Assembly: GCF_910592395.1 (NCBI RefSeq)
Contig: NC_088317.1
Location: 6,264,001 to 6,328,000, forward strand
Length of the DNA: 64,000 bases
Source: Lineus longissimus
Taxonomy: Eukaryota; Nemertea; Pilidiophora; Heteronemertea; Lineidae
Reading direction: 5' to 3'
The notes under the pieces are model-generated. The model searched no databases. It worked only from the letters and a program-made list of their open reading frames with translations, and was not told the DNA's origin. The translations under genes were made by a program, and so were the position numbers. Below are positions 41,430 through 54,900 of the stretch, piece by piece. The stretch's first letter is position 1. The number at the start of each line of letters is the position of its first letter.

Positions 41430-44082
41430 TCATAGAGGAGGCGCTTAATTGATCGACATGTCATTCCAACATCATGTGGACATGCGTTATGTAATGTGTT
41501 CTTAGTGCTAACCCCGCTAACCCTTACCACGCAATCTTGGTGTCCTGATAAGTCGGGCCGCAAGTACTACATGTATTTTCCAATTGTACTATTTTTGTTG
41601 TTAATTAAGCCAATCAGGACAATCCCATGCCGTAATTGCCGGCCATAAACTGCATATCTGAATAGACAAATGTCATTTTCGATTGTTTGCTGACGAGTTA
41701 TCAGAAATAATCGCAGCATGTTGTCTTAGTATGATTTGATGGTGTGCATCACTCTGCCCCCGACGGTGTAGTAGTGCTGTTTGATAGAGTTAGGGTTAAC
41801 TGTCAGATCAATACTCACTTGGAAATCTGGGTCTCGGCCGCCTGTGAACATTCTCCAAAAAACAGACATGATATACAAGCATATTATTTCTGCTAGTATC
41901 GGCGTCCATATTGCACGTGTATTGCATGTGCGATACACACGAATGTACGCAGCAAGAACGCTCGAACAAAATATATCGGTCGCAATTTCCTGAAAATCTT
42001 CGAGTCTGCTCTAGTGATTGTAACCCTTTTAAATGCAACTAACGTGAATATTTATTCCATGTTTATAGCGAGAAGTCAGTCAAAATAAAAGGATATAATT
42101 CTGGATTATTTTGCTTTCATGCACCCTTGCATCTTTATTGCATAAATTTTTGCTGCTGAAATACTTTTCGGGAATGTAGAATGTTTAATGAGATCTATCG
42201 GTCTTTATATATAGCTGTGATAACAATTGCAGTCCATTTTTGTCCAGAATATGATAGATATAAAATAGTCACCGTTTTAACTATGCATCAGTGCACATGT
42301 CAATATGATGCATATAGGAGCAGAAATGCTGTCTAAATACTTTGATGGATGATGGTCTAACAATTTTTTTATATATCATGGCACACTCGTGATTTACTGT
42401 TACTTTACAGCCTACTTTTTAACTGTTATTGATTTCCTCATAGTGTATTGCCCTGGTCCTAGGAACATGCAATGTATGGGTCGAAGTCACCATACATGTT
42501 ATCTTGACAACCACAAACTCAAGTACAGTATGTTGGTATTCACCCAAGGGGACGAAGTACTGTGCACATCATGGTCTATGCCCCTGAATTTTGTCGATAA
42601 ACCTGACGATCAGCGATAAACGCGCAGAACGAAAACAACACTGTCGTATTTCAGAAACCTTCAGAAAAGTCCATCGGACCACATGGAACTTGAGGTCAGT
42701 TGCATGTTTTGGAGCATGAATCTTTCGGCATATATAGTAGTTGTGATATGCAAACTGTGTCGACGCTATCAATCCGGTTACACATAGGCCTATTGCACCC
42801 ATAGAACAGGCCTTTTATATATGCTCCCATCAACCAAGTTAACATTGCCGACACAGTGTGATACATGGCCACATGTAGGTGGGACACATTTGTTTATGGT
42901 TGATATAAACTGTACTGGAAGTGACCTGGTCATCAGTTCTAATATTATTGCACGTTGACAACTTTTGTAAAAATGGCACCCGTTCCAGAAATTTAAGATA
43001 TTTGAAGGGAAAGTCCCCCGTGCCCATACACCCCACCCCCTCAATCATAAACTACTTCAGTTGTTTTCTGAAATGTTGTCATTGTGTTCTTGTTTTACAT
43101 GATCCCTAAACAATATCACAGACGGTTCCTACACAGCAGCCACATCACACAATAGTGTCTGATCGAGGTATTGATTTTTATCAGGTCTGGAGTAAATATT
43201 TTGAATTAAAACCATACAATGCATTTAATTAATGTTGTTGTCCCTTTGGGCAGGCAGAACTTGACGGGGGGGGGGGGGGCTCTCTGACCTTCCCTCATGT
43301 CATCATGGTCATAGATTCTCTTAGACAACGTGCGGACTATTCATTGAATACAGCTGTCAGTTTTGTTAATATTTACCTGATTTACATTATTGACTTATGA
43401 AGTAAATAAATAGACATAGGATTGGAGAAAAAGAAATGTTGTAAACTGCTAATTTTTTTTGCGCGTGTTTTATTTTCTGCAGATTTCGCAAATAATCTAG
43501 ATTGGGAAAATAAAAAAACATTAAACAAATTTCGAAAAACTGAAAGACAGTTTTTACATGTATTTTGCCAAATTAAAATCGTTTTTTTTCAGAAGTTTTC
43601 ACCAATGCCTTATATAAAGCGTCTCGAATATTTGACGGTTAGAAGAAATTCAGAGAAAGCTTCAAATGAAATATATCTTTCTGTAGAAAAATGACACTGC
43701 ATGTTATGCTTTCTTTGATTTTAGGCATAATTCTGAAACTGCTCATGCCGAGTTATCGGCGGTGAAGTCCTAAAGTCTTCTCCTTTCACCGCCGACACAA
43801 TAGGGCGGGAAATCTCTCAGACGCACACACATAAACGGGTGGCCAATGAAATTGCTCGACACAAGTAATTGAATGACGGCCTGAATTGCCAACCTCAGGA
43901 TCAGGTTACCCTTATTCTAAACAACATGCACAGAACTATTGAACACCTGGTTTTCTATTATGATGACTTTCAGTGCGTGTCTCGTGCGACAACCACTAGT
44001 GAGTGTAATGTTAGTGTTGTCACGACATGGACGCGTGGGAAAGGAATGGAATGCAGGGAGTCTACCGATAAAGTAACAGCCC
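41430..44082. other. Gene-free stretch
   Basis: No recognised exon. It contains a poly-G tract (about 43266-43279) and a perfect 11-bp stem hairpin (43756-43766 with 43785-43795, TCGGCGGTGAA / TTCACCGCCGA), whose sequence also occurs in the dispersed repeat at 44.1 kb. Confidence 0.45.
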
Positions 44083-44173
44083 TTCTGACGGCCGATCAGG
44101 GGGGGGGGAGTTTATCGGCGGTGTAGGATTGAGAAACGCACAAAAAATTACGACGGTGGATCGGCATGGAAAC
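44083..44173 (+). repeat. Dispersed repeat shared with 33023-33112
   Basis: Same order of tctgacggccgatcagg, a poly-G interruption, TTATCGGCGGTG, cgcacaaa and ggatcggcatgg. Confidence 0.8.
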
Positions 44174-44813
44174 TGCTTGGTAAGCCCAGATAGCTTCTAA
44201 AGGCGAAATCGAGGAGTTGACTCTGTTTTATTTCATTACATTGCTCATGAAAATTGATCCGAATACATTCGATACGCGCCTACCTTCCCATTTTCAGATA
44301 CCCCTTTGTCTTGTCGCATTTGATTAGTTGTAATGTTTGGGTTATTTTCCAATTAAAAGTAGCAACAGATAAATTCGCATGACATAACGAGCCAATGGCT
44401 GGGGTAATTTGATGGTTATTATATTATTGGTTGAAGAGGCAGCGATGAGCGTCCGCAGGGCATATTTATAATTTTGTTAATAGCCGACTTTCGCATATCG
44501 ACCGTTAATATGAGAGATTGCAAAAGTGTTCAAATTTAGGCTTGGTCCATCTTTCAAAAATCGAAAATGGAATTTGAGAATTATTCAAATACACATTGAA
44601 TATTTGCATATTAACAATGCTGTTGTGTAGAGACTTGAAAAAAAAGTCAATATTTATTGAGCTGGAATGTCTATTATCAAATTGCTCTACTATGAAGCTT
44701 TTAAAAATATTATTATCATGAGTGGGACAACAGTTAAATGAACTTGCACTCTCGAGCCTGCGGAGCCAAGCCAGAAGAATGAATGTAAAATCGATTTCTT
44801 CTTAAGGCAGTAT

Positions 44814-44885
44814 GGCATCACAGTCGGGATTCGAACCCACGACATCTATGTCAGGAGTCTTAACACAACGCCATCGCAACATGTA
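44814..44885 (-). repeat. tRNA-like sequence (SINE head or tRNA relic)
   Basis: On the minus strand GTGGGTTCGAATCCC provides a perfect pol III B box (GGTTCGAATCC), preceded by an approximate A-box region (GATGGCGTTGTG). The acceptor stem is not evident, so a functional tRNA is unlikely. Confidence 0.45.
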
Positions 44886-45322
44886 ACATTAAGTTAAGGA
44901 AGTCAAGTACCTTATATCTCTCTCAGTCAATCTGATTAACATTGTTCACGTCAGGACTATTAAACATATTTATCTTTCAACAGCCCATTCTTAGCGTGTG
45001 TGATGAGCCTTTAATTGTCCTGCATGAGTGAAGAGTTCAGATCGAAGTGAAAGCTTTTTTATGAGTCGTTTTGATTAAACTCAGTTCTTCTGCTGTACGT
45101 GCCTTTAGCAGAATATAAACTAGAAACTCATTGCATGATTTCTTCATGTAAATCTCCAGTTCTAGATTAAAATGATTTGCTGTGGGACCGTTCCTTCAGT
45201 ACGCGCAGGCAATTCCAATTGAATGATAATTTGCACATATTTATTCGCCGATGTCACTCCGTTTTGAAAATATGAGACGTTCTTGTATAATAGTATGAGA
45301 GAGTTAATTAGGTGACTATATA
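44886..45322. other. Gene-free stretch
   Basis: I see nothing here that I can support as a feature. Confidence 0.4.
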
Positions 45323-45868
45323 CTGGGTCCACTTACCGTTTAGACCCCAAGCCCGTCAATACCCGATTTGTACCACCGCCTCGATCGATGGGTAGAGTCT
45401 AAACAGCCGAACACAATAGTAGGCCTTTCGCTGCCATAAAAGGGGTGGGATATCTGTTCAAGGGTTAACAACGTAATCATCATGAATAGTCATGACTCTA
45501 CAGCGGAACTTTTCATATTACAATTAAAGACCATTGGTGACCCATCACAGCAAAACCAGGCGCATGTCGCACAGAAGATGAGCCTAAATGACACCAGGAG
45601 ATAATGGAAGAAATTGATGTGCTCGTATTTCACAATAGGCAGACAATAGAGAAATGAATAAACAGTCCGTCTCAACCTGCCAAGCTCAGAGCGACATGCG
45701 CCTGCTTTTGCTGTGACGGGTCACATTGGAAGAAACGAAGAGAAGATACACCACCCCTTTTATGGCTGCGAAAGGCCTACTATTGTGTTCGGCTGTTTAG
45801 ACTGTTTCGAGGCGGGAGTAGAAATCGGGTATTGTCGGGCTTGGGATCTTATTGGTTAGTGGATGCAG
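45323..45868. mobile_element. CTGGATCCACTC-family MITE, copy B, with a nested insertion
   Basis: Ends ctgggtccact and agtggatgcag are flanked by TA. Its middle is reversed relative to copies A, C and D, meaning it inserted in the other orientation. It is interrupted at 45537-45724 by a second hairpin element. Confidence 0.88.
45537..45724. mobile_element. Nested hairpin element inside MITE copy B
   Basis: 34-bp arms gtgacccatcacagcaaaac... and ...ttttgctgtgacgggtcac; the inner ends of both arms contain the 12-bp gcgacatgcgcc / ggcgcatgtcgc match. ATTGG occurs at both junctions, and the uninterrupted MITE copies have a single AATTGG there, so ATTG(G) looks like the target duplication. Confidence 0.85.
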
Positions 45869-47552
45869 TAAACTACACTGGAAATGTACAGAAACGGTTT
45901 CACTGTGTTTTGTCATACCGTATCATGACGACGCTTACTTTGGCATTCTACACCATTGTATCAATTGACTACGTTGTTGTGTACGTAATTAAGCAGAAGG
46001 GTTATAATTTCGTACCTACGTACGCGTGTGTACATAAGGGGCGAGTGATTCTAGGAAAAATGTGCCAATGTTCTAAAATTTAATACCTCTGGGGTTAGAT
46101 CCGATTTATTTCCAGGTAGGTTATCTTGTCGAGTCCCATTTTGTTCAGAATGGCTTTTATCGTGTTTAGCGGCGTTTGAATCTGAAGTAATCCAATTTTT
46201 TTTTGTCTTCACTATAAAGCGCTACAACCGTAACTAGGCAATAAGTGTCAAGAAAATTCCGCGGCAACTTAATTATGATATATGTCTATTGACGAGGAGA
46301 ATTCATGATTTTAACAGAATAGTACGCAACCAGAGACTAATGCTTAAGAAAAACAAGAACATTCCTTTACTCCTTGTCTATCTTTAATGGTTTTTGCAAA
46401 AAAAAGTCATGTACACGTTTTCAGTAAAGCATTCACCTGTCGGTTTAATCGCTTTTTGGAAATTCATGACACGACTAGACTTATTGCATAATTCCTTTGT
46501 GATATACGATAATTGACATGACTAAAAGTGTTGATCAAATCAGATAGTGCAAAAAGTTGAGCGTAAATTGTTGACCGCTTTATCCGGGACAAAATGCTGA
46601 TTTGTTACCTCACTCAACAAACGTCGATTCACTATTAGATAAATATATCCATATGAAATAAGATCTCTCAGCTTTATTTTTAACATGACACATAGCTCCG
46701 CTCACATGTTTTATACGACTGCATTTTAACGCTTGTTTGATGAAATAAAATGGCAGACGAAGTCAGACCAACAGAGGATTTTTCTTCACCATGAGCGTTT
46801 TGGAAGATATCGTGTTTGAAAAATTCCCTTGGAATTGACTTATAAAACTCACTCGCAACATCGGCTAATTATTTCTACGATTTTCTCTGATTATGCACGT
46901 CAGATTATCTGAAATAAAAATAGTAGGTCTGAGCAAACCATTAGATACTAACCACAGCTTGGGATGGTCCTTTTATTTTGGTCCTTAGGGAGAAAATGCC
47001 TCATAATGATGCCTCATACGGCGCACGGTCACTGTTTCCTAAAGGTAAAAGTTGTTAGTTCTATTATGGCAGAACAAAGCTATCTTAAAATGCTACCTTT
47101 TTATTGAGGATACGAGTCGGGAGCTAATGCGGTCCATTGGGTTCTGACGTATGCTTTTACCACGATCGTTAGTGGTATAACACTTCATATTGCCACTTCG
47201 TCTCAACCAAGTCCGTAATTCCCATACTGCAATTATTTCTAGCTGAGTGTGATTGTTGGCTGTGGACCCGATCGTATATCATGTTGCATCCATGTGCAGA
47301 TAAAGCACCACTAACATCTAAATGTATGCATGGTGGCATGATGAGAAGCGAGATCTTTACTATTATCTGTTGTATAGACAATATTAAAGTTCCCAATAGT
47401 AGCAGCTAGCCTAAAGATACCCAAATGGGAAAAGAACGTACTATATATAATATACAAGCACATTATTAGATAGAAACAAGTTACTAAAATATTTACCAAC
47501 ATGTTTCTTCGTCGTCACACGCTCCAAGGAAATCAGTGACTCACGGTGACAA

Positions 47553-47623
47553 ATTACTAGTAGCTAGCACGTTTGCATCCCAACCGAAGGTCTAAGTTTA
47601 GGGAGCGGGTTCAAATCTCCAAA
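47553..47623 (+). repeat. tRNA-like sequence
   Basis: An A-box-like TAGCTAGCACG and a B-box-like GGTTCAAATCTC are spaced as in a tRNA with a variable arm; stem pairing is poor. Probably a tRNA-derived relic. Confidence 0.35.
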
Positions 47624-48081
47624 CCTAAAAAAAATGTATCCATCAATTTTCTTCTGACCTATATAAATAAGTTACACCATTTTGCAATTTATTTCGCTTG
47701 ATCGGATTCTAGATGACATGACTGAAAATATTGCAGTTAGCTAAAAATATTGGTAGAAAATTGCAATTAATTCAGACCAATATATTACATGTACACTCAT
47801 TAGGTTGATCGAGACTGTTACATTGTAGTTCCACAGTTTGCGCACATCCGGTTTCTCCACAAAGAGTCCATCTTCAATTATAGTTTACATGAAGTTTAGA
47901 AAAAAGACTACATGTATTGTACATAGCAATTCTCCTGTCATCTGCGCCATCCATCCATCCCTGTATCATCCCTGGTCAGGGCATGATGAGCTGACTTCTG
48001 TATTTGTTGCGATGATTAAGGGGACAACTTGGGCGTGGGATTTACCTAGACAGGAGGATAATGTGCCTACTTTCCACAATG

Positions 48082-48146
48082 CACCGCCACTCGTACTGAG
48101 TATCACGCTAATTCACCGCCACTCGTACTGAGTATCACGCTAATTC
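48082..48146. repeat. Exact 32-bp tandem duplication
   Basis: caccgccactcgtactgagt and the following bases to ctaatt occur twice head to tail with no mismatch. Confidence 0.97.
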
Positions 48147-49247
48147 TGATATCTGATAATCATTTTCGCAAATGTTGTGAGGAAGTCTTGCAAATTTCAG
48201 TCAGGCTTAAGGTTACACACCCTTCTAGTGCATTGTTTTTTGCAGTACAATGATTTTTCAATTATCCTGTGTGGAGAAGTTACGTTCCTGCTGGAAGCCG
48301 TTTTTGAATGAATAACCAACACACCTAATGCCCAAGTTCGCCCTCTAAGGCCAATAGCACCGTGTTCATTGTATTGTCTTGTATCTCAGGTAAATACAGC
48401 AACATTGTCGGAGTGCAGTTATCATGCACGCAAATTCGGTGGAACCCGGCAGTCAAACACGACGGCAATGTTGACATAGGTATTCAGTGCGTGTTTACTC
48501 AATATTGTAAAATCCACAGTTAAATTTTCATTTTTTAATGAATGGAGAAGGCATTAAGGAGCTACCATTCATACCGTATTAGTCTGTTGATAAAATTAAT
48601 CTTGATTAGGTATATAAAAAAGTATTTGCGGCACAATGACATGTTAAGATCAGAGAGGCCAGTTCGCCATTAATAATAATCAAAACTAGTTTTTTTGAAT
48701 AATACAACAAACACGTACATACAACAAAGCGATGAAAAAATGTAATATGTATTTGACCTGCATACTATATGATGATGATGACCTATTCATCACCAATCGT
48801 CAGTCTGAAGTGACCATCTGTGTTGTTATCTATTTTCCCCCAGATAGTCCCGAGAGTTAAGGAATCAGGCCACCAGCATTCCAATTCGTGTCTGGTGGCG
48901 GTAGTGTGTCTGGCAGTTCGTCGATGATTTCACGAAGTGGCCAATCAGCAAATTTTACATTTTGAGAAAACTCCACTCAATGATTCCGTATAGTTTGAAT
49001 GACCCTGTGCATTACAGTATATGAAAGAGTATAGTGGCACGAAATGCATGCAGAGAGGGTAAAGATATGGAATTGACATTGGCTTTGAATATCACCATGA
49101 TAATTGGTGTGTAAGTAGACATGGCTAGTACAACTCCTGTTTTCTCAATCTAAGAAAAATTGCAGACTGGACACTTTGTGAAATCATCGACGAGTTATTT
49201 TATGTTGCATACAGAGCATGCGTCCCTTTACTAGTCTCCTGATAACA

Positions 49248-49377
49248 GACCCGAGACTGCGCTATTTGGTGAGTCTCGGGTCGGTTTGCTTTCGGGCTAG
49301 TTACAATCCCACTTACACGGTGGCTGTTTAACCGAACAGGTCTCGATCCGGATCAAACCCGCACCGTGTTAATGGGA
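49248..49377. repeat. Hairpin-rich segment
   Basis: GACCCGAGACT / AGTCTCGGGTC forms a perfect 11-bp stem (49248-49258, 49272-49282). TCCCACTTACACGGTG / CACCGTGTTAATGGGA pair at 49307-49322 and 49362-49377. Probably a degraded palindromic element. Confidence 0.6.
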
Positions 49378-51755
49378 CTTATCTAAAAAGCTGGTGTTGC
49401 GTCCCGAACATGTACGATCAAAAGCGACTGGTCTCTCTTTGTTGTCCACTCCGATAATCAGACCAATGCCAGAAATTGATACTAACACCAATTCCCTGGT
49501 GTACCCGCTGACGGAGACAAAGGATATATGACTCTGAATTATTTTCTCGATGGGGGAGGGGGATTCTCATTATACATGCTAGGACTATTGTTACGGCTAA
49601 GGCTGCTCTGGCCGTCTGTCTGTATCATACACAATGTATTGATATACTGAATACTCTCCATATCGGTTTGTTTATACATGTTCCTTGTTCATATAGAATT
49701 ATCATCATTTTCACTGCCTTGGTGTTGACATTACTCATTGATGCATTTTCTCCGTCCGGACTTTTAGACGTTTTCTGTACAATGTTTTTATGCGATGTAA
49801 TTAAAGTATTTACACGTAGTTACACGATCCCCGAATGTTTTAGTGACCCATTTTAGGAGCCCTACTGGTAGGATTTGATTTGACTCGCTAGTTTTATAAG
49901 CCCTTCTTAATAGGTTTCCTTTAATATTCGAATGAAAACTGAAAAAAATGCTGCTCGGAAGGAAGTGGGGATTTGGACTTATGACGTCATGCCTCAGATC
50001 GAGACTATGTGTGGATTGATTCCGAGCATGGCGAGTCTGTCGCCGGTCAATCCCTAGTTATAAACAAAGTTCAGTGATGACTATTGGCGCTTTCGCACAG
50101 GGTACCTATACCAGTCGAAAACAATTTGTTCCAGCCTTTCTTGTGTGTTACCCATAATCGATAACAAATTACTGTCCAATTGCAAATGTCGTTTTTTTCT
50201 TCTCTTTTTGTGATTTCTTGCTTTACTTCTTACTTCTGACATGCTATATCAAAAGACGCCATATCGTCTTACCTGACGCAGATATTGATGTAATCAGAGC
50301 AAAGTCGTTTGGACAAGGCACGCTGGGCAATCCATTCGTGGTATGCTCATCGGTCTATAATGACACAAATTTAATTTGGGTTCTTCTGGAGTTTCTTTTA
50401 CTTTTGTTGCATTTGATTTTATCCCTTTTAAAACTTGATGCAGTTCATGGGTCAATTCAGTCGCCACGATACAATTACAAACCTTTTGTATGAAATCATC
50501 ATTGCATCCTTCTGGTGGAACTGTTGTGTGTTGATCAGATGAATACCCAGGTATGAACCATGGAAGTTGGCTACGTCAGGTCACTCTCAGCGGGAACATT
50601 TGGTCAAAAATAGACACCTGGGTTGTGTGTGGAGGAACGGTTGCATGCCTGAAAAGCGACCTTCCCCTAAAACACTTTTAGGATCTAGATCACTTTGACG
50701 TGCGTGTGGTGCCATTCTAGGTAATTTCATATGACAAATCATTTGTTTGGTACAATCATTAGATATGTCCCCGAACATGCCTAAATAGATTTGTTCAAGT
50801 CAAGGTGTATACTCCGATCCTTCACTATTTTATGGGATGTCTAGACATTTATACCCTTGGCTATCATCATCAATGTGTACAAAAGCCGCCGACGTCTGGC
50901 TGGAAGCAATTTCTACTTAACTACTATGCTTTCATTATTCATAGCCAAATGCCAACAGACGATTCCTACACCCCTAGTCTGACATTTTGATTCTCTTCCC
51001 CACTTTTTCGTGTACTGTAAAAGCATGACTATACGCCTATGGTGTTTATGCAATACGCCATTTATCAAAATGCTTGTTTAAAGATTGTGCGCAATCGTGG
51101 CGTAACCATCTTTTGATTTATCACTAGCTTAGTTCAATGAAAGTAGTTATTTCTTAAAACCCTAGAGGGGTAATCAAACGAGACTGATTGCAGTCTTAAG
51201 TGTACTTGAATCAAATGATGCGTTCATATTTTTAAGAATAAAACAAGCACTTCAGCACTGATTCTTGGTTGAGAGGTGTCGACATTTGATCAGGGTTACC
51301 ATCTAAAGGAAATGCCAACGAATCGCATGGAACATTGCATGCAACAAGGGCACATGCACATGAAGCCCTCCTGTCAAACCTTCCTCCAAGAGTGTTGTCA
51401 TTTGGCGTTGTTTTTCACTCCATGCGATTGCGACAATTGCCAACCCTCATTTATTTGATTTCCTCTGTATATTCGTCCGATCATATGTAAATAAAACAAA
51501 GGCGGGCATGCCCAATCAACTGGAGGAAGCATCGCATTTGGGTGTTCTATTACCCATATAGCCTCCCTGTAGTATTTGCCTATTCTCTTGATCTCGTAAT
51601 AGCAGAAAAATTACACACTCGACCGCCTTCAATTCTTTCACCAGCGTCTTCATTTCATCCGGGATGTTTCAATTTCTGTCTTTTCAGTTATGAAACCACG
51701 ACAAACCATGATGTATAACAAAAAGCAAGGGAGGTAGTTCATTGGTAGTAGCAAT

Positions 51756-51966
51756 ATGAGATTTAATTGGTTCAGGCATTTCACGACGTCAATCGTCATA
51801 ATTTTGAACTTTGACTTATTGGCTGTTTGCGGAAGTGACGTAACCGGGACAGAAAATGTGACAGAACACGACGTGTCCGTCCACGTGGCTGGATGGAATT
51901 TTGCTTACGTGGAATTACCGCTGCTAGTTTGCCTTTTCTTATTTGGCTGTGCCATTAGTAAAATAA
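51756..51966 (+). CDS. NHE exon 1: signal segment and first membrane segment
   Basis: Starts MRFNWFRHFTTSIVIILNFD (hydrophobic leader), then GSDVTGTENVTEHDV and VELPLLVCLFLFGCAI. It ends in phase 1 at AAAATAA|GTAAGT. No upstream exon is needed. Confidence 0.88.
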
Positions 51967-54900
51967 GTAAGTAGTTTCTGTCTTTTTTTTCCTTTTTTTT
52001 CAGGGATCGCGAAAAAACCCAACACACATTGGTCTGTTAAAATTTCAAAATCCATCTGAATTTGGTAGGGGAGGGGGGAATATTTTTCACCAAAATCGAA
52101 AGTTCTGGTGCATTTTACGGTGTGATGATTTTCAGATATTATCTCTGACTGATTGATTTTACCATGATGGTTAAGATAATTTATATCGCCGATGTTAAGT
52201 ACAGCCACTCTTTATCCTTTTACTACAACGCCGTTCCGACCTATCCAATTCGTAAGGTCTGAATTTCGGTGGGCGAAGGTGGTCTGATGAATTTCAGAGG
52301 TTTTTTTTCAAATGAACCATTGTTTTGTGTACACGATTCCTTGGGGGTTGGCATCCCAAGGCGTTCCGGTTCTTTGTAGGGAGGAGTTGCGGCTTTTGTA
52401 TGGCGGGGACTTGCTAAGAAAAGATGTAGTATTGAGCTGCAATATACATGCGATGATAGAACACTGCCATTATGGAGAGAGATGTGTTCAACATCGCACC
52501 ATTTATATAAACACATGAACAAACAAATTGAAACCAACAAATTGTGTATATCACTAGCTCTGTTTTCGAAAATGCGGCATGGAAATGTCAGCCCGCAATA
52601 CGGCATCATCGCAAGAAACCGGCTGAAAGGTCTGTGATGAGCTACCGTAGATCAATCGACTTAGGTAACTTGAAACTGTCAATGGCTGGTGTTAAAACCT
52701 TTGTACTTAGATGCGTATGAACAAAGGAAGAGAATTAAGAAAAGCGCAGTGTTTCTGTTCCCTAAGATAAATGCATTAGGAAAGAAAATATCGTGGGCGA
52801 GAATCGAAATGCTCATCCAGTTTCGACTGTGTGACAATTTCCGTCCGGGCGGTAGTTTCCATGCATGAAGGCAGCTATGGTTAGGCCGGGATGCTTTAAT
52901 TTGGGCGATGGTTCAGTTCCTCTGCATCACAATGAATAACCCAATAAAATGTACCATTTAACGATGAAATGTACCAGAGACGATTTCGCAAGATAATATA
53001 TGTTTAATACACTTTGTTTTTTTAACTAAACATGGAATGTATGATAATACAGATTCTGTTCAAATGTGATGGTTAATGCAAATTTAAATTAAAAGATAAT
53101 TATGATCATCGCAAACAATCAGAGAACAATGTACAGCGTATGGCATCGTTTAGATAATACAAAATGAGGAAACATTATTTGATAACACAGACATTTACAA
53201 TCTTGTGAGCGGACATTTTATGACGTGGGCGAGAAGGATCTAGGCACGAACGTTTGCAATGCACATTGGGTGTCGATTGACGCCAAGATAAAACTTTGAG
53301 CTAAAAGCACTGCATTAAGTATTGGCTTTAGTATGAAAAGCCTTGGGGGGATTAATAGAAAGACATCGTGAATTCGAGAGAGATAATACACGTTAAATGG
53401 ACTATATTGGCAGCAGTAAGATGGACAAGGTAAACTTACACAAAGTCGCCAATTGGGGCCTCTCCTAACTCATAGTATGTCACAACTATTCACGCATATG
53501 AGGAATACATTTAGTGGTGAATAAAACATTAACAAGAGCCCTTTATACTTTGCATATTAATCACCATCAGGCAGAAAATCATAATCATGTCATCTTTATG
53601 GTGGCGGAGGGGAGTACATGGAGAAGGCGGGGGGGGGGGGCGGTGAGAAGTAACCGTTTACTACTTCTTGACTTGTTATATAGATGGAAGAGGCTAGTTT
53701 CACGTGAATGATCCTGCCACAATTAGCGCGCGAGGCATTCGGCTTAGCACTATAACACTATTTAAGTAGCAGATGAACTTCTGGACGTCGCACCACTGTC
53801 AAAGTTCAATTTTCATGAAATATGGATATCATGAATTTTGACGAATACGTAGTTTTTCAATTTCGTTCTTATATAGAAAACATCAAGTAACTACCATGTA
53901 TTCTGCCGTTCGGTTGATGGCACAATGTTTCTTCTTTCAGTCTATCACCATGCCAACTTCCTTGCCTCTTGGATACCAGAATCATGGTAAGACCAGTTGT
54001 TACACGTAGAAGCATAATAAAGCAGCATTAGTGGGTTTAGTCTTATAGCAGGATGATCATAAATGTTTTTTAAGCTCCTCGATAAATCGTTACTATTGGT
54101 AACTGCAACAGCTCTAAAATGCATGTAGACATGGTGGGATGTACAATTAAAACACACAGAGACAATAATAATAAAAGAGGCGCTTGTTTTTTCACGATTT
54201 TTAAAAGGATTTGTGTATCCTTTTTCCTTCATTACCGCATCTCATATACAGAAAAAAGATTACAAAACGTTCTTGGGTGCATGAGTTTAGGGCAACAACA
54301 GTGACTCCTCGGTCCTCCCAATATGCCCAAAACGGAGTTATAAGAAAATTGACTACAACTTCTAAATAACATAATACTGGATCCACTCGCCAATAAGATC
54401 CCAAGCCCGACAATACCCGATTTCTAAACCCGATGCCTAAACAACCGGCCATAATAGTAGGCCTTTCGTAGCCGTAAAAGGGGTGGGATATCTTGTCTTC
54501 GTTTCTTCCAATTGGTTTTTAATTGTAAAATGAAAAGTTCCGCTGTAGAGTCATGACCATTCATGACGATTACGTTGTTAACTCACTCTTGAATAAATAT
54601 CCCATCCCTTTTATGGCTGCGAAAGGCCTACTATTGTGTTCGGCTGTTTAGGCTCTACCCATCGAGGCGCTGGTACAAATCGGGTATTGTCGGGCTTGGG
54701 ATCTTATTAGTGAGTGGATCCAGTATACATGTAGTATAGGTATCTGTATGCATAGTCATTTTAAAAGGGTCAATAGTATGTATTTCTTTTCAGTATCCTT
54801 ATTCTGCTAGGTGTCATAACCGGTGTCATATTTTTGTAAGTATCTCCTTGAGTGTGAAAATACACGATTTTTTCCAAAAGTAAAAAAAAGGTCATAGGTT

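Larger units (their letters stand above)
45869..51755. other. Long gene-free stretch upstream of the exchanger gene
   Basis: No exon was recognised. It contains a tRNA-like segment (47553-47623), a 32-bp tandem duplication (48082-48146) and hairpin sequence at 49248-49377. ORFs, including a 91-codon one at 50218-50493, show no domain. The promoter of the exchanger gene probably lies in the last kilobase but shows no distinctive element. Confidence 0.45.

Noticed and set aside
44814-44885. Functional tRNA gene
   Set aside because: The B box is perfect but the acceptor and anticodon stems do not form; a SINE head or relic is more likely.
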